The notes below the pieces were generated by a model that did no database searches, was not told the origin of the DNA, and was given only the letters and a program-made list of their open reading frames with translations. From Kaistia defluvii (GTDB lineage Bacteria; Pseudomonadota; Alphaproteobacteria; Rhizobiales; Kaistiaceae): a DNA stretch of 64,000 nt. Positions 36,103-45,790 of the stretch are shown in pieces (within the stretch, counting starts at the first letter, position 1; every line of letters begins with the position of its first letter). Location of the stretch: contig NZ_JBEPSM010000001.1 of the NCBI RefSeq assembly GCF_040548815.1, positions 2,480,001 to 2,544,000 on the forward strand. The letters are read 5' to 3'. The translations under genes and the position numbers were made by a program.

Positions 36103-36744
36103 ATGGTCACGTCCACCACTGAAAAACCGCGTGCCCGCGATGCTGAGGCGACCCAGAAGCGAATCCTGGCAGCGGCAAAAAAGGAATTCGCCAAGAACGG
36201 TCTGGGGGGCGCACGCGTGGACCTGATTGCCGAGCGGGCCAAAGCCAACAAGCGGATGATCTACCACTACTTCGAGAGCAAGGAAGCGCTGTTCCAGCGC
36301 GTGCTTGAGGACGCCTATACCGACATCCGGATGGCCGAGCAGAAGCTGCAGCTCGACCATCTCGACGCCGGGACGGCGCTCGACACGCTGGTCCGCTTCA
36401 CCTGGAACTACTATCTCGCCAATCCGGAATTCCTGACGCTGGTCAACAGCGAGAACCTGCACAAGGCCAAGCACCTGAAGAAGTCGCAGGTGATCCACGT
36501 CGTCAGCCGCAAGGTGGTGACCCTGGTCGAGCAATTGCTGGAACGCGGGGTGCGGGAGGGCGTGTTCCGGCCGGGCATCGACCCGGTCCAGCTCAACATC
36601 ACCATCGCGGCGATCGGCTACTATTATCTCAACAACCGCTTCACCGGTTCAATCGTGTTCGAGAAGGACCTGATGACAGCACAGGCGCTGGACGACCGCC
36701 TGGCGTTCAATATCGACACAATAAGACGTCTTGTCTGTAAATAG
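36103..36744 (+). CDS. TetR-family transcriptional regulator, likely regulator of the catabolic island
   Basis: A 213-residue protein. The N-terminal TetR HTH spans residues 15-65 (ILAAAKKEFAKNGLGG, VDLIAERAKANKRMIYHYF). The ligand-binding C-terminal domain resembles the TetR_C_29 type found in RutR-like regulators. AAGGGGAAA precedes the ATG. It is divergent from the sugar ABC operon. The repeated GTAAC/GTTAC inverted repeat upstream of the island's units is a typical size for a TetR dimer site, so it is the probable repressor. The inducer may be the substrate or a CoA intermediate. Confidence 0.9.
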   Translation: MVTSTTEKPRARDAEATQKRILAAAKKEFAKNGLGGARVDLIAERAKANKRMIYHYFESKEALFQRVLEDAYTDIRMAEQKLQLDHLDAGTALDTLVRFTWNYYLANPEFLTLVNSENLHKAKHLKKSQVIHVVSRKVVTLVEQLLERGVREGVFRPGIDPVQLNITIAAIGYYYLNNRFTGSIVFEKDLMTAQALDDRLAFNIDTIRRLVCK

Positions 36745-36980
36745 GGCGTTGTTGTTACGCGAGAGCATCGCAGGCCGGCTACGGCTCGATCACGTCTCGT
36801 TCGCCAGCCTATTTCTTTTCCACGTCGTCGGCGTCTGGCAAAGACGCCAACAAGTGTATCGCCAGATCCAGCCTAGCTGGGCAGTTTGCCGAAGTTCAGA
36901 GGTCTCCCATCGAGAGGCGCGAGAAGACCAGATGATGCCCGGGCTTTAAACCTTGGGCACAAGGCCCACGCGCCCGAACA

Positions 36981-38066
36981 TCATGCATCGTGCGCGGCCT
37001 GGGAACGCTTTGGCTTTGCAAAGATCATCTCGAACAGCGCGCCGCCCTGCGGCGCGCTGCGGTAGCGAAGGCGTCCGCCATGCGCCTCCACGATGGCGCG
37101 CACGACCGACAGCCCGAGCCCGTTGCCGCCGAGCTCCTGGGACCGCACCGGATCGTCGCGGACGAACGGATCGAATACCCGCGTTGCCATCTCGGGCGAT
37201 AGTCCCGGCCCCTCATCGGCGACGCCCAGCAAAATGTCGCCGTCGCCTTCGGCAAGATGGATCGTTATCGTGCCTCGAACCGCATAGCGCCGCGCGTTGG
37301 TGACGAGCGCCAGCAGGGCCTGACGGATACGTGTCGGGTCCACATCCACTACGAGATCGGCAAGGTCGAGCTCCAGGCGAAAGCCGCTGGCCCTGAGGTC
37401 GTGCGCCATCAGCTCGGCCATTTGCCGGATTTCCGGCGCGAGACGGATCGGCTCGATACGCAGATCCAGATGGCCGCTGTCGGCCAGTGTCACTGTCCGC
37501 AGGTCCTCGACGAGGCGCGCCAACCCGTCCACCTGCAGGATCAGCCCCTGAAGAGAGCGTTCGTCTGGCTCGAAAACGCCGTCGATCATACCCTGCATGC
37601 GTCCCTTCAGGATGGTCAGCGGGGTGCGTAGCTCATGCGCGATTGTCGCGTTCCACAGGGCCATGTCGGCAGCCATGTCCTGAAGTCTCTGCGCCATCGT
37701 GTTGAAGTCGTCGATCAGCGCGGCGGTTTCCCCGAGTGCCCGCTCGCCAGGGAATGCGCGCGAGGAGAGGTCGCCGGCGGTGATCCGGCGTGCGCTGAGG
37801 GCAAGCGATTCCAGCGGCTCCAGGATACGACGCGCGAGACGCAGGGAGACCAGGGCTGCGATCGGCAGCGTTACAAGGATCACGAGGCCCAGGATGCCGA
37901 GGTCCGTCGCGGTAAGCCAGCTGTCCGACGCCTCTGGAGCGGGGAAAATAGCGAGGATCGCGCTGTAGAGGAAATAGGTCCCGAAGAACACGAGCACGCC
38001 GGCCGTCACGGAGATCGCCAACATGGCGAGGAGGATCTGCCGGCCCAATCCGGTGCGAGGCCCCAT
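36981..38066 (-). CDS. Sensor histidine kinase, BaeS/AdeS-like
   Basis: A 361-residue kinase: transmembrane helices at about 10-40 and 55-77, a short periplasmic loop, a HAMP domain (about 78-130), the H-box TIAHELRTPLTIL with phospho-acceptor His144, an N-box (ALVTNARRYA), and G-boxes (VADEGPGLS, NGLGLSVV). It starts four bases after the response-regulator stop, so the order is regulator then kinase. It is placed beside an RND efflux operon and probably senses envelope stress or a pump substrate. Confidence 0.93.
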   Translation of the reverse strand: MGPRTGLGRQILLAMLAISVTAGVLVFFGTYFLYSAILAIFPAPEASDSWLTATDLGILGLVILVTLPIAALVSLRLARRILEPLESLALSARRITAGDLSSRAFPGERALGETAALIDDFNTMAQRLQDMAADMALWNATIAHELRTPLTILKGRMQGMIDGVFEPDERSLQGLILQVDGLARLVEDLRTVTLADSGHLDLRIEPIRLAPEIRQMAELMAHDLRASGFRLELDLADLVVDVDPTRIRQALLALVTNARRYAVRGTITIHLAEGDGDILLGVADEGPGLSPEMATRVFDPFVRDDPVRSQELGGNGLGLSVVRAIVEAHGGRLRYRSAPQGGALFEMIFAKPKRSQAAHDA

Positions 38067-38070
38067 CCCG

Positions 38071-38754
38071 TCAGGCCGACAGCCTGTAGCCTATGCCGCG
38101 CACCCCAGGCAGCAAGCCGAGAGCTCCCGCCTGTTCGAGCTTCCGACGAAGCTTGCTGACATGACTGTCCACCGTGCGGTCGAGTGCATCGGATCCAGGC
38201 AGGCAGGCATCCAACAACTCGCTTCTGGTGAAAACCTTCATCGGGCTTCGCGCCATATGGGCAAGGATACGGAATTCAGTCAGCGTGAGCGCGAGCCGTA
38301 TTGCTTCGGCGTCATTGCCGACTTTTGCCTGATAGGCATCGAGATCGATAGCGAGATCGCCGACCCGCAGGATGCCCGCCGCGGTCGCAAGGCCCGAGCG
38401 GCGGAGGACGGCCTTGCAGCGGGCGACAACCTCGATGGGGTTGAAGGGTTTCACCACATAGTCGTCGGCGCCGATGCGCAGGCCCTGCAGTCGGTCGATG
38501 TCCTTGTCGAGCGCTGTGATCATGATGGTGGGGGTGTTTCCCCGGCGTCGCAATTCCGCCAACACCTCCCATCCGTCAATTCGGGGCATCGTGATGTCGA
38601 GAAGGATGAGGTCCGGCTTCAGCGCGAGGTGCAGGTCGAGAGCCGTGCGGCCATCGCGCGCCTGCACCGTCCGAAACCCCTCCCGAACGAGATAGGCGTC
38701 CAGGATCGCTGAAATCTCGTCGTCGTCTTCGGCTATCAGAACGAGGGCTGTCAT
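38071..38754 (-). CDS. OmpR-family response regulator, BaeR/AdeR-like
   Basis: A 227-residue regulator with a receiver domain (Asp10/Asp11 pocket, phospho-acceptor Asp53, Lys102) and a C-terminal winged helix (about 130-227, including LTEFRILAHMARSP and TVDSHVSKLRRKLEQ). ATG 38754 begins directly before the first beta strand; a longer frame to 38844 lacks conservation. It is divergent from the RND adaptor gene, so it probably activates that operon. It is similar to the truncated regulator at 1-447. Confidence 0.93.
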   Translation of the reverse strand: MTALVLIAEDDDEISAILDAYLVREGFRTVQARDGRTALDLHLALKPDLILLDITMPRIDGWEVLAELRRRGNTPTIMITALDKDIDRLQGLRIGADDYVVKPFNPIEVVARCKAVLRRSGLATAAGILRVGDLAIDLDAYQAKVGNDAEAIRLALTLTEFRILAHMARSPMKVFTRSELLDACLPGSDALDRTVDSHVSKLRRKLEQAGALGLLPGVRGIGYRLSA

Positions 38755-38905
38755 GGCGGTCTCCTTCGACAAGGGATGCCATCCAGCGTGGCTCGCGTCG
38801 AGAGGTCTCGGCCTTTCTCCATCAAGTCGCGACATACCCTCCACACGGCGTCAACCCGGCGGATCGATAGAGGGCGCGAGCCCTGCTCAAGGACTGCCAT
38901 AGAGG

Positions 38906-40099
38906 ATGACCGCGACGATGCGCCTTTGCCACCCCCAGATACACGCGCTCGTCGCCGCCACGGCGATGTTTCTCTCCGCCTGCACGGACGGTGGGGAAAG
39001 CCAGAGGAAGGATAGCGCGACGGCGCAGGCGCAAACCGAGACCGCCACCGTCCGCATTGCCGTGCAGACGCCACAGCCACGCCGCGTGGTGGTTTATGAC
39101 GAACTTCCGGGGCGCGTCTCAGCCCTGCGAACGGCCGAGATTCGTCCCCAGGTGAACGGCATCATCCAGAAGGTGCTCTTCACCGAAGGCTCCGAGGTGC
39201 TGGCCGACCAGCCCCTGTTCCAGATCGATCCGGCGCCGTTCGAAGCCGACGTCGAAGCGGCTGCCGCCGTCCTGGCCCGCACGGAGGCGGATCTCCTCAA
39301 CGCAACCAACAAGCACGAACGGGTCCAGGCACTCGCGGCCGCGCAGACCGTGAGCGCCGCCGCGCTCGGCGATGCGACCGCGACCTTGGCGCAAGCTCGC
39401 GCAAGTGTCGCGGAGGCCAGGGCCAACCTGAGGCGCCGCGAACTGGAACGGTCGCATGCATCGATCCGCAGTCCCATCACAGGGCGCATCGGCCAAGCCC
39501 TCGTCACCGAGGGCAGCCTCGCTTCCGTCGGCGCCGCGACGGCGCTTGCCGTCGTCCAGCAGATCGACCGCGTCTATCTCGATGTCCGTCAGCCCTCGAT
39601 GCGTCGGGAGCTGCTGGAGGAAATGCTGGAAAGCGGATCGAGGGAGGATGCCGGCGCGCTTCCGGTCGACATCCTGACGATCACGGGCAAGCCCTACGAA
39701 TCCCAGGGCAAGCTTCTCTTCTCCGACAGTACCGTCGATCCCGGCACCGGCAGCATCGCCATGCGCGTGGAGGTGCCTAACCCGGCGCGGCAGTTGCTGC
39801 CGGGCATGTATCTGCGCGCCAGGGTGCCCAGCGCCATCTATGCGAATGCCTTGACCGTGCCGCAGGAGGCCGTGCGCCGGGATCCGTCGGGACGGGCCCA
39901 GCTGACGGTCATTGCAGACAACAAAACCGCGGTCAGCCGACACGTCGAGCTGGGGGCGCTGGTCGACCGTCAATACGTGATCCTGTCCGGCCTGAAGGCT
40001 GGCGAGACCGTGGTCGTGCAGGGCCAGGATCGCGCCGAAAGCGGCCAACCGCTGGAGCTGGTCCCCTATCAGCCCGCCTCGCCGAAGAACGAAATCTAG
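38906..40099 (+). CDS. RND efflux periplasmic adaptor lipoprotein (AcrA/MexA-like)
   Basis: A 397-residue membrane fusion protein with a lipobox FLSAC (Cys26) for inner-membrane lipid anchoring. The lipoyl and beta-barrel regions flank a helical hairpin (about 115-185). A typical segment is GRVSALRTAEIRPQVNGII. It is the first gene of a three-gene operon with the pump at 40112, 12 bases downstream. No outer-membrane TolC-type gene follows, so an outer channel must be supplied from elsewhere. Confidence 0.94.
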   Translation: MTATMRLCHPQIHALVAATAMFLSACTDGGESQRKDSATAQAQTETATVRIAVQTPQPRRVVVYDELPGRVSALRTAEIRPQVNGIIQKVLFTEGSEVLADQPLFQIDPAPFEADVEAAAAVLARTEADLLNATNKHERVQALAAAQTVSAAALGDATATLAQARASVAEARANLRRRELERSHASIRSPITGRIGQALVTEGSLASVGAATALAVVQQIDRVYLDVRQPSMRRELLEEMLESGSREDAGALPVDILTITGKPYESQGKLLFSDSTVDPGTGSIAMRVEVPNPARQLLPGMYLRARVPSAIYANALTVPQEAVRRDPSGRAQLTVIADNKTAVSRHVELGALVDRQYVILSGLKAGETVVVQGQDRAESGQPLELVPYQPASPKNEI

Positions 40100-40111
40100 G
40101 GATAGCGTCCG

Positions 40112-43100
40112 ATGCCTCATTTCTTCATAGAACGGCCGGTCTTCGCCTGGGTCATCGCGATCTTCATCGTGCTGGCCGGTCTCGCCGCGATCCCGCAACT
40201 GCCGGTCTCGCGCTTTCCCGTCATCGCGCCGCCGAGCGTCAGCATCAATGCCACCTATACGGGCGCCAGCCCGCAGACCGTCAACGACAGCATCACCGCC
40301 CCCATCGAGCGTGAGCTGACGGCGGTCAAGAATGTCCTCTACTTCGAGTCGTCATCCGACTCGTCGGGCAATGCCAGCATAACCGTCACCTTCAAGCCCG
40401 GCACCGACCCGGAGCTCGCCCTGATCGATGTCCAGAACCGCCTGAAAGCGGTCGAGCAGCGCCTGCCCGAGACGGTCCGGCGCGCGGGCCTTTCCGTGGA
40501 GGGCATCACGTCGGGATTCCTGATGATTGTCTCGCTGCGTTCCGAAGGCGGCAAGGCCAGTTCCCTGGCACTGGACGACTATCTCGCGCGCCGCCTGGCC
40601 CCGGAGCTCAAGCGGGTGCCCGGCGTCGGCCGCGTCCAGTCCTTCGGCTCGGAGGCGGCCATGCGCGTCTGGATCGATCCGGCCCGGCTGGTTTCCTACG
40701 CGGTCTCCATGGCCGAGATCACGCAGGCCATCCAGGCCCAGAACGTCCAGGTGGCGCCCGGCCGCCTCGGCGAGGCGCCTGCCGTTCCCGGCCAGATGAT
40801 CAGCGTTCCGCTCAGCCTCGACGGCCAGTTGAAGACGCCCGAAGAGTTCGCCGCCGTCGTCCTGCGCTCCAACCCGGACGGCTCGAAGCTGACACTGGGC
40901 GATGTCGCCAGGATCGAGATCGGCCCGCAGACGATGGGCTTCTCGATCTTCGACGGCGGCAAGCCGGCCACTGCCGCGGCCATCCAGCTCGCCCCCGGCG
41001 CCAACGCCGTCGCGGCATCCGAAGGCGTGAAGGCGCGTCTGGCCGAACTCGCCCCGTCGATGCCCGACGGTATCGCCTATGCCGTCTCCTACGATACGGC
41101 GCCCTTCGTGAAGCTCTCGATCGCGAAGGTCGTGCAGACGCTCGCCGAGGCGATGGTGCTGGTGTTCCTGATCATGCTCCTCTTCCTGCAGAACATTCGC
41201 TACACGCTGATCCCTGCCATTGTCGCGCCGATCGCGCTGCTCGGCACCTTCGCGGTGATGTGGGCCATCGGCTATTCGATCAATGTGCTGACGATGTTCG
41301 GCATGGTGCTGGCGATCGGCATCATCGTCGACGACGCGATCGTCGTCGTGGAAAACGTCGAGCGGCTCATGGCGACCGAGGGCCTGTCCCCGCGCGGCGC
41401 CACCCGCCGGGCCATGCGTGAGATCACAGGCGCGGTCATCGGCATCACGCTGGTTCTGACAGCGGTGTTCCTGCCGATGGGCCTCGCCGGCGGGTCGGTC
41501 GGCGCAATCTATCGGCAGTTCACCGTCGCGCTCGCGGTCTCGATCCTGTTCTCGGCCTTCCTCGCCCTGAGCCTGACGCCCGCGCTCTGCGCCACGATCC
41601 TGCGGCCGGTCGCCCATCATCCAGAGCGCAGGGGCTTCTTCGCCTGGTTCAACCGGGGTTTCGACCGGCTCACGGGACCATATACGACATGGGTCGCCTG
41701 GCTCGTCCGGCGGGCCGGTCGCGTCATGCTGGTCTATGGCGTCCTCATCGGCGCGCTGGTGCTGGGCTACGGCGCGCTGCCGACCGCTTTCGTGCCGGAC
41801 GAGGACCAGGGGACGTTCATGACCTCGTTCACGCTGCCGGCCGACGCCACCTCCGAGCGGACCCAGGCGCTGGTGGCACGCTTCGACCGCCACGCCGCGA
41901 CGCGTCCCGATATCGCCAACAACCTGTCCATCATGGGCTTCGGCTTTTCCGGTTCGGGCCCAAATGCCGCGATGACCTTCACGACGCTGCGCGACTGGGA
42001 TTCGCGCAGCGGCAGCACGGACGCGGAAATCGCGGCTGCCGAACGGGCGATGCAGGAAGCGACGGAGGGAGAAGTCCTGATCATGAAGCCGCCGGCCATC
42101 GACGAACTGGGCACGACCTCGGGCGTGTCGCTTCGCCTGGTCGACCGCGCAGGGCGCGACGCGACGGCGCTGCGGGATGCGTCGGAGACGCTGGTCGCGC
42201 TCGCCGGTCAAAGCAAGCTCCTGCGCAATGTGCGGGTGGACGGCCTTCCCGACGGCCCCAGCGTGAAGCTTCACGTCGACCGCCAGAAGGCCGGCGCGCT
42301 CGGGGTATCCTTCACGGCCATCAGCGACGTGCTCGCTTCCGCCATGGGCTCGTCCTATGTCAACGACTTCCCGCGCGCCGGAAGCCTCCAGCAGGTCATT
42401 CTGCAGGCGCGGGCCAGCGACCGCATGCAGGTCGAGGACGTGCTGAAGCTGCATGTGCGCAACGACAAGGGCGGCATGGTTCCCCTGTCCGAAGTGGTGA
42501 CGCCGGAATGGTCGGTCAGCCCGCTGCAGCTCAACCGCTATAATGGCTACCCCTCACTCAGCCTCTCCGGCGATGCCGCGCTGGGCGTGTCGAGCGGCAA
42601 TGCGATGAACGAGATGGAGCGGATCGCCGCGCAGCTTCCCGCCGGCTTCGCCGTCGAATGGACCGGCCAGTCTTTCCAGGAACGCCAGTCGGGCGCCCAG
42701 ACGCCGCTTCTGGTGGCGCTTTCCATCGTCGTCGTCTTCCTGGTGCTGGCTGCCCTCTACGAAAGCTGGGCCATTCCGATTTCGGTCATGCTGGTCGTGC
42801 CGCTCGGCATCATCGGCGCGGTCGCGGCGGTCCATCTGCGGGGGCTAGAGAACGATGTGTTCTTCAAGGTCGGCCTGATCACGCTTATCGGCCTGTCGGC
42901 CAAGAACGCGGTGCTGATCGTGGAGTTCGCCCGCAAGCTGTGGAACGAGGGTTTGAGTTTGCGCGAGGCTGCTCTCGAAGCGGCGCGTCTGCGCCTGCGC
43001 CCCATCGTCATGACATCGCTCGCCTTCGCGCTCGGCATCGTGCCCCTGGTCATCGCCAGGGGGCCGAGCTCGGAAACGCAGAACGCTCTCGGCACGGGCC

Positions 43101-43273
43101 TGTTCGGCGGCATGATCTCGGCCACCGTACTCGCACTCCTCTTCGTGCCGGTCTTCTTCGTACTCGTGATGCGTCCTGCCGCACGCAAAGGCAGCGAGTT
43201 GGTCGCGACGAGCCCGACCGGGCGCCTCCTGGTTTCGCCCGTCATTGAAACCGGAACTGGAGAAAAGTCATGA
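40112..43273 (+). CDS. RND multidrug efflux pump, HAE1 family (AcrB/MexB-like)
   Basis: A 1053-residue pump of normal length with twelve predicted transmembrane helices and two large periplasmic loops. Proton-relay residues are visible: adjacent aspartates in [16 protein letters not shown] in TM4 and the TM10 lysine in [15 protein letters not shown]. It exports drugs or lipophilic compounds using the proton gradient. The operon is divergent from a two-component system, as for AdeRS-AdeABC and related loci. The substrate range cannot be deduced. Confidence 0.96.
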   Translation: MPHFFIERPVFAWVIAIFIVLAGLAAIPQLPVSRFPVIAPPSVSINATYTGASPQTVNDSITAPIERELTAVKNVLYFESSSDSSGNASITVTFKPGTDPELALIDVQNRLKAVEQRLPETVRRAGLSVEGITSGFLMIVSLRSEGGKASSLALDDYLARRLAPELKRVPGVGRVQSFGSEAAMRVWIDPARLVSYAVSMAEITQAIQAQNVQVAPGRLGEAPAVPGQMISVPLSLDGQLKTPEEFAAVVLRSNPDGSKLTLGDVARIEIGPQTMGFSIFDGGKPATAAAIQLAPGANAVAASEGVKARLAELAPSMPDGIAYAVSYDTAPFVKLSIAKVVQTLAEAMVLVFLIMLLFLQNIRYTLIPAIVAPIALLGTFAVMWAIGYSINVLTMFGMVLAIGIIVDDAIVVVENVERLMATEGLSPRGATRRAMREITGAVIGITLVLTAVFLPMGLAGGSVGAIYRQFTVALAVSILFSAFLALSLTPALCATILRPVAHHPERRGFFAWFNRGFDRLTGPYTTWVAWLVRRAGRVMLVYGVLIGALVLGYGALPTAFVPDEDQGTFMTSFTLPADATSERTQALVARFDRHAATRPDIANNLSIMGFGFSGSGPNAAMTFTTLRDWDSRSGSTDAEIAAAERAMQEATEGEVLIMKPPAIDELGTTSGVSLRLVDRAGRDATALRDASETLVALAGQSKLLRNVRVDGLPDGPSVKLHVDRQKAGALGVSFTAISDVLASAMGSSYVNDFPRAGSLQQVILQARASDRMQVEDVLKLHVRNDKGGMVPLSEVVTPEWSVSPLQLNRYNGYPSLSLSGDAALGVSSGNAMNEMERIAAQLPAGFAVEWTGQSFQERQSGAQTPLLVALSIVVVFLVLAALYESWAIPISVMLVVPLGIIGAVAAVHLRGLENDVFFKVGLITLIGLSAKNAVLIVEFARKLWNEGLSLREAALEAARLRLRPIVMTSLAFALGIVPLVIARGPSSETQNALGTGLFGGMISATVLALLFVPVFFVLVMRPAARKGSELVATSPTGRLLVSPVIETGTGEKS

Positions 43274-43833
43274 CTGCCTCCCCCACCGGCAAAATCACCC
43301 TCGATATCGCGAGCGCCGCCGACCTCCCTCGCTTCCGCAGGGATCTTCAGGAGGCTTTCGCCATCGCGGTCGTGGAAGCGTTTGGTTCGGTCGCCGATGG
43401 GCCTGTTCCCGCCGACGAGGACGTGGAGGCCTCCTTCAAGGCTCCGAACGCCGTGGTTCACCGCATCCTGGAGGATGGCCGGTGGGTCGGCGGGGCCGTT
43501 GTCTCGATCGACGTCGCGACACAACGCAACTCACTCGACCTCTTTTACTTGCGGGCTGACGAACTGGGTCGCGGCATCGGCCGCAAGGCTTGGGCGGCTA
43601 TTGAGGCGCGCTATCCCGACACCAAAGTCTGGACGACACACACGCCCTACTTCGAGAAGCGTAACATCCACTTCTACGTCAACGTCTGCGGGTTCCACAT
43701 CGTCGAGTACCACCACGCCCGCCACCCGGATCCCAACCATCCGCCCAGCCAAGACCTCCCGGACGATGACGGCATGTTCCGCTTCGAAAAGCGCATGGGA
43801 TCCGCGGAGTTCGAATCGAGTCAGCTGCCTTAG
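43270..43833 (+). CDS. GNAT-family N-acetyltransferase
   Basis: A 187-residue protein with the GNAT fold. The acetyl-CoA-binding loop is in [19 protein letters not shown], and the preceding strand is SLDLFYL. Its ATG overlaps the pump stop as ATGA (43270-43273), so it is translated with the RND pump. GNATs acetylate small amines or protein N-termini. The coupling suggests a resistance or detoxification role with the pump, but the substrate is unknown. Confidence 0.88.
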   Translation: MTASPTGKITLDIASAADLPRFRRDLQEAFAIAVVEAFGSVADGPVPADEDVEASFKAPNAVVHRILEDGRWVGGAVVSIDVATQRNSLDLFYLRADELGRGIGRKAWAAIEARYPDTKVWTTHTPYFEKRNIHFYVNVCGFHIVEYHHARHPDPNHPPSQDLPDDDGMFRFEKRMGSAEFESSQLP

Positions 43834-44501
43834 GGCCCGAAAATCCAGATGCGCCAACGGTTACTTACTTGGCCGCACTTTTCTTCGTCGGAGGTCGGCG
43901 GATCATTCACCGATCGCTTCGATCAACTTGCTTCGCGTTGCCAGATAGCGAGAGACTGGATCGAACGACTAATCTGGCGCGCATTGCGACAGCAACGGGG
44001 CCGGCATCCTCGCGAGAGGCACCGAACGGCAGCTTTCGGGAACTCGGAAACTGTCGCTGAACGACCTGAATGAGGGCGCAAAGGGATCGCTTCAAAAGAC
44101 TTATGGCAGTTTACCACTTTTGCCATCAGCGGCCTCGAATGATCTTGCCCGCCCGACCGCAGGTCCGCTTCGCGCCCCGTCTCGGACATTCCGGCAAGCG
44201 TTGCCTTTGCCTGACGCGATGCCATTCCGCGGAGCGCTCCGTGAGAACGTTCGAGCCTCCAAATTTTCCTGCAAGCCCTCCTTGCCGCTCCCAGGAGCGA
44301 GGGCCGGGCATGGGAGGGGGAAGCGCGAAGCCTGGCGCCGCCGACCGACAGGAAGTGACAGGGAGTGACAGCAAGTGGCGTTGCATCAAGAGTAAGTTTC
44401 ACCCTACTCCTATTATAGTTCGGAATTCCCACTATCGTGGGGGCGGATCTGGCAGTACGCCTGATCTATTCTGCCTCAGGCCTGCCCCTGGGTTTACACT
44501 C
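43834..44501. other. Gene-poor region with a dispersed repeat
   Basis: The start of about 3.9 kb without an intact gene. Open frames on both strands, such as 43923-44432 on the minus strand, have no recognisable domain. The dispersed repeat copy at 44086-44125 lies here. No promoter or terminator was clear. Confidence 0.5.
44086..44125. repeat. Dispersed 40-bp repeat, copy 2
   Basis: About 80% identical to 14550-14589, with one difference in the final 23 bases. That core carries a short inverted repeat, TGGCA-N12-TGCCA. Confidence 0.6.
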
Positions 44502-44639
44502 GGTACGCTATACCGCATCCACGGCATCTCGGAACCGTGGACGATCGGTACGGAGGCTTCTTCCGGCTGCATCCGGATGATCAATAGGGACATGTCCATG
44601 ATCACGCTCCTGTAGGACCGATCCGTGATCGTCGTCTAG
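44502..44639 (+). pseudogene. L,D-transpeptidase 3' fragment, copy 1
   Basis: The frame encodes TLYRIHGISEPWTIG and then SSGCIRM, the YkuD catalytic motif with its cysteine, then ends early at TAG 44613-44615. DNA similarity to copy 2 (45240-45428) continues to a shared end, GATCGTCGTCTAG. Relative to copy 2 there is a 6-base deletion and a substitution creating the TAG. No N-terminal part of the enzyme is present, so this is a dead fragment. Confidence 0.8.
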
Positions 44640-44740
44640 CCTGATAAGGCGCTTAACTATTATCCAATCAAAAAATACTTAACTTTTTGGCTAGGTGCTC
44701 TTGTCCGATGGGGCTGAGTGCATGACTTTGGGGGAATGGA

Positions 44741-45225
44741 ATGAAAGAGTTAACGGGCCAACAGCGCATCTCGCCGCCGCTAAGCTTTGCGCGGCAAGCC
44801 CGAAGGTGCCCTCGTGTTAACTCCTGGCTGCTTAGCGGGGCCTCATTTGCCATCTTAGCCCCGATAAGCTTCATTCCCCCCGCCTATGCTGCGGACATCA
44901 ATGTGAGTAACAGCACTGAGTTCGTGCAAGCGCTGACAGATGCCAGCACGGACGCGGAGCCCACAACCATCCGCTTGCAGGGCGATGTTTCCGTTACCGC
45001 CCCCACGGTTTTGCCCTCAGCTGTCGCACCCGAAAGTGTGACAATTGATACCACGGGGGGGCACACCCTGACATTGGATGGTACTGGAACAATATGGGAT
45101 GCCGGCAGATACACAACGATGGTTGTTGAGGGCTCGCTGGATGGCGGGCTAACGCTGTCTGGCGGGGCCAATGTCACCATCCACGACAATCCGGGTAACA
45201 GCCAGCCCTATGGTCAACTTCTACA
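44741..45225 (+). pseudogene. 5' fragment of an autotransporter-like surface protein gene
   Basis: The frame starts MKELTGQQ and has a long signal peptide (SWLLSGASFAILAPISFIPPAYA, cleavage near residue 50). It continues with beta-helix-like repeats (INVSNSTEFVQALTDAST, ITIRLQGD type, GSLDGGLTLSGGANVTIHDNP), as at the start of passenger domains. It breaks off near 45220, where sequence of an L,D-transpeptidase begins in another frame. There is no beta-barrel translocator. The protein predicted from the chimeric frame would be 209 residues and is probably non-functional. Confidence 0.65.
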
Positions 45226-45239
45226 GAATTCAGGTGGCC

Positions 45240-45428
45240 AATCCGCTGGGGGCGAGAGCCCTCTACTTGTACGCAGGCGGTGTCGACACGCTGTACCGCA
45301 TCCACGGCACCTCGGAACCGTGGACGATCGGCACGGAGGCATCTTCCGGCTGCATCCGGATGATCAATGAGGACATCATTGAACTCTATGATCGCGTTCC
45401 TGTTGGAGCGTCAGTGATCGTCGTCTAG
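45240..45428 (+). pseudogene. L,D-transpeptidase 3' fragment, copy 2
   Basis: The frame reads NPLGARALYLYAGGVDTLYR, then a YkuD catalytic core with IGTEASSGCIRM and the C-terminal LYDRVPVGASVIVV and stop. This is the last 62 or so residues of an ErfK/YbiS/YcfS-type L,D-transpeptidase, and the catalytic Cys and His regions are intact. The upstream four-fifths of the enzyme is missing and replaced by the autotransporter-like fragment, so no functional enzyme is expected. Confidence 0.82.
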
Positions 45429-45717
45429 CACCGAGCCGCGAAACGGAGATCGGACCCAGACAATCACACCACCGAAACGCAGACGGGCGCGGTGGGCAAT
45501 GTCGACGTGGCTGCCATGCCTGGATGGGTCTATCCCGACGCCCCTTGCAAAGCTTCGATCGTCGCTGCTCGGCCAGAAAACGCAGGCGCAAGCCGACCAC
45601 TACAGCGCCGAAGCAGACCGCCAAATGCAGATGCGCGGCGTCGCCCAAAAGATGGAGCGCGCGAATGCTCGGGGAACAAAATTATCCAGAAAACGCGACA
45701 AGACTGTCGACACAAAA

Positions 45718-45739
45718 AAGGCGCCTCGGAGGGCGCCTT
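45718..45739 (-). terminator. Intrinsic terminator on the minus strand
   Basis: An 8-bp stem AAGGCGCC/GGCGCCTT with a six-base loop. On the minus strand it is followed by a run of T (AAAAAA on the plus strand at 45714-45719). It could have terminated the SDR gene that is now a pseudogene at 46022-46797. Confidence 0.72.
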
Positions 45740-45763
45740 GTAAGTACCTAATTTCATTGAGAG

Positions 45764-45790
45764 ATTTGGTAGCGGGGGAGGCTACCAAAT
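45764..45790. repeat. Perfect 10-bp inverted repeat
   Basis: ATTTGGTAGC and GCTACCAAAT are separated by GGGGGAG. TGGTAGCGGGGGAGG read in reverse resembles the 3' end of a tRNA (CCTCCCCCGCTACCA), but no tRNA body is present. It may be an attachment-site relic or a terminator. Confidence 0.55.

Noticed and set aside
43923..44432. A 169-codon minus-strand open frame as a hypothetical gene.
   Set aside because: It covers the dispersed repeat, has no recognised domain or ribosome binding site, and lies in a region of decayed genes.
45764..45790. A tRNA gene.
   Set aside because: Only the last bases resemble a tRNA 3' end; no anticodon arm, D arm or T arm can be folded from the flanking sequence.
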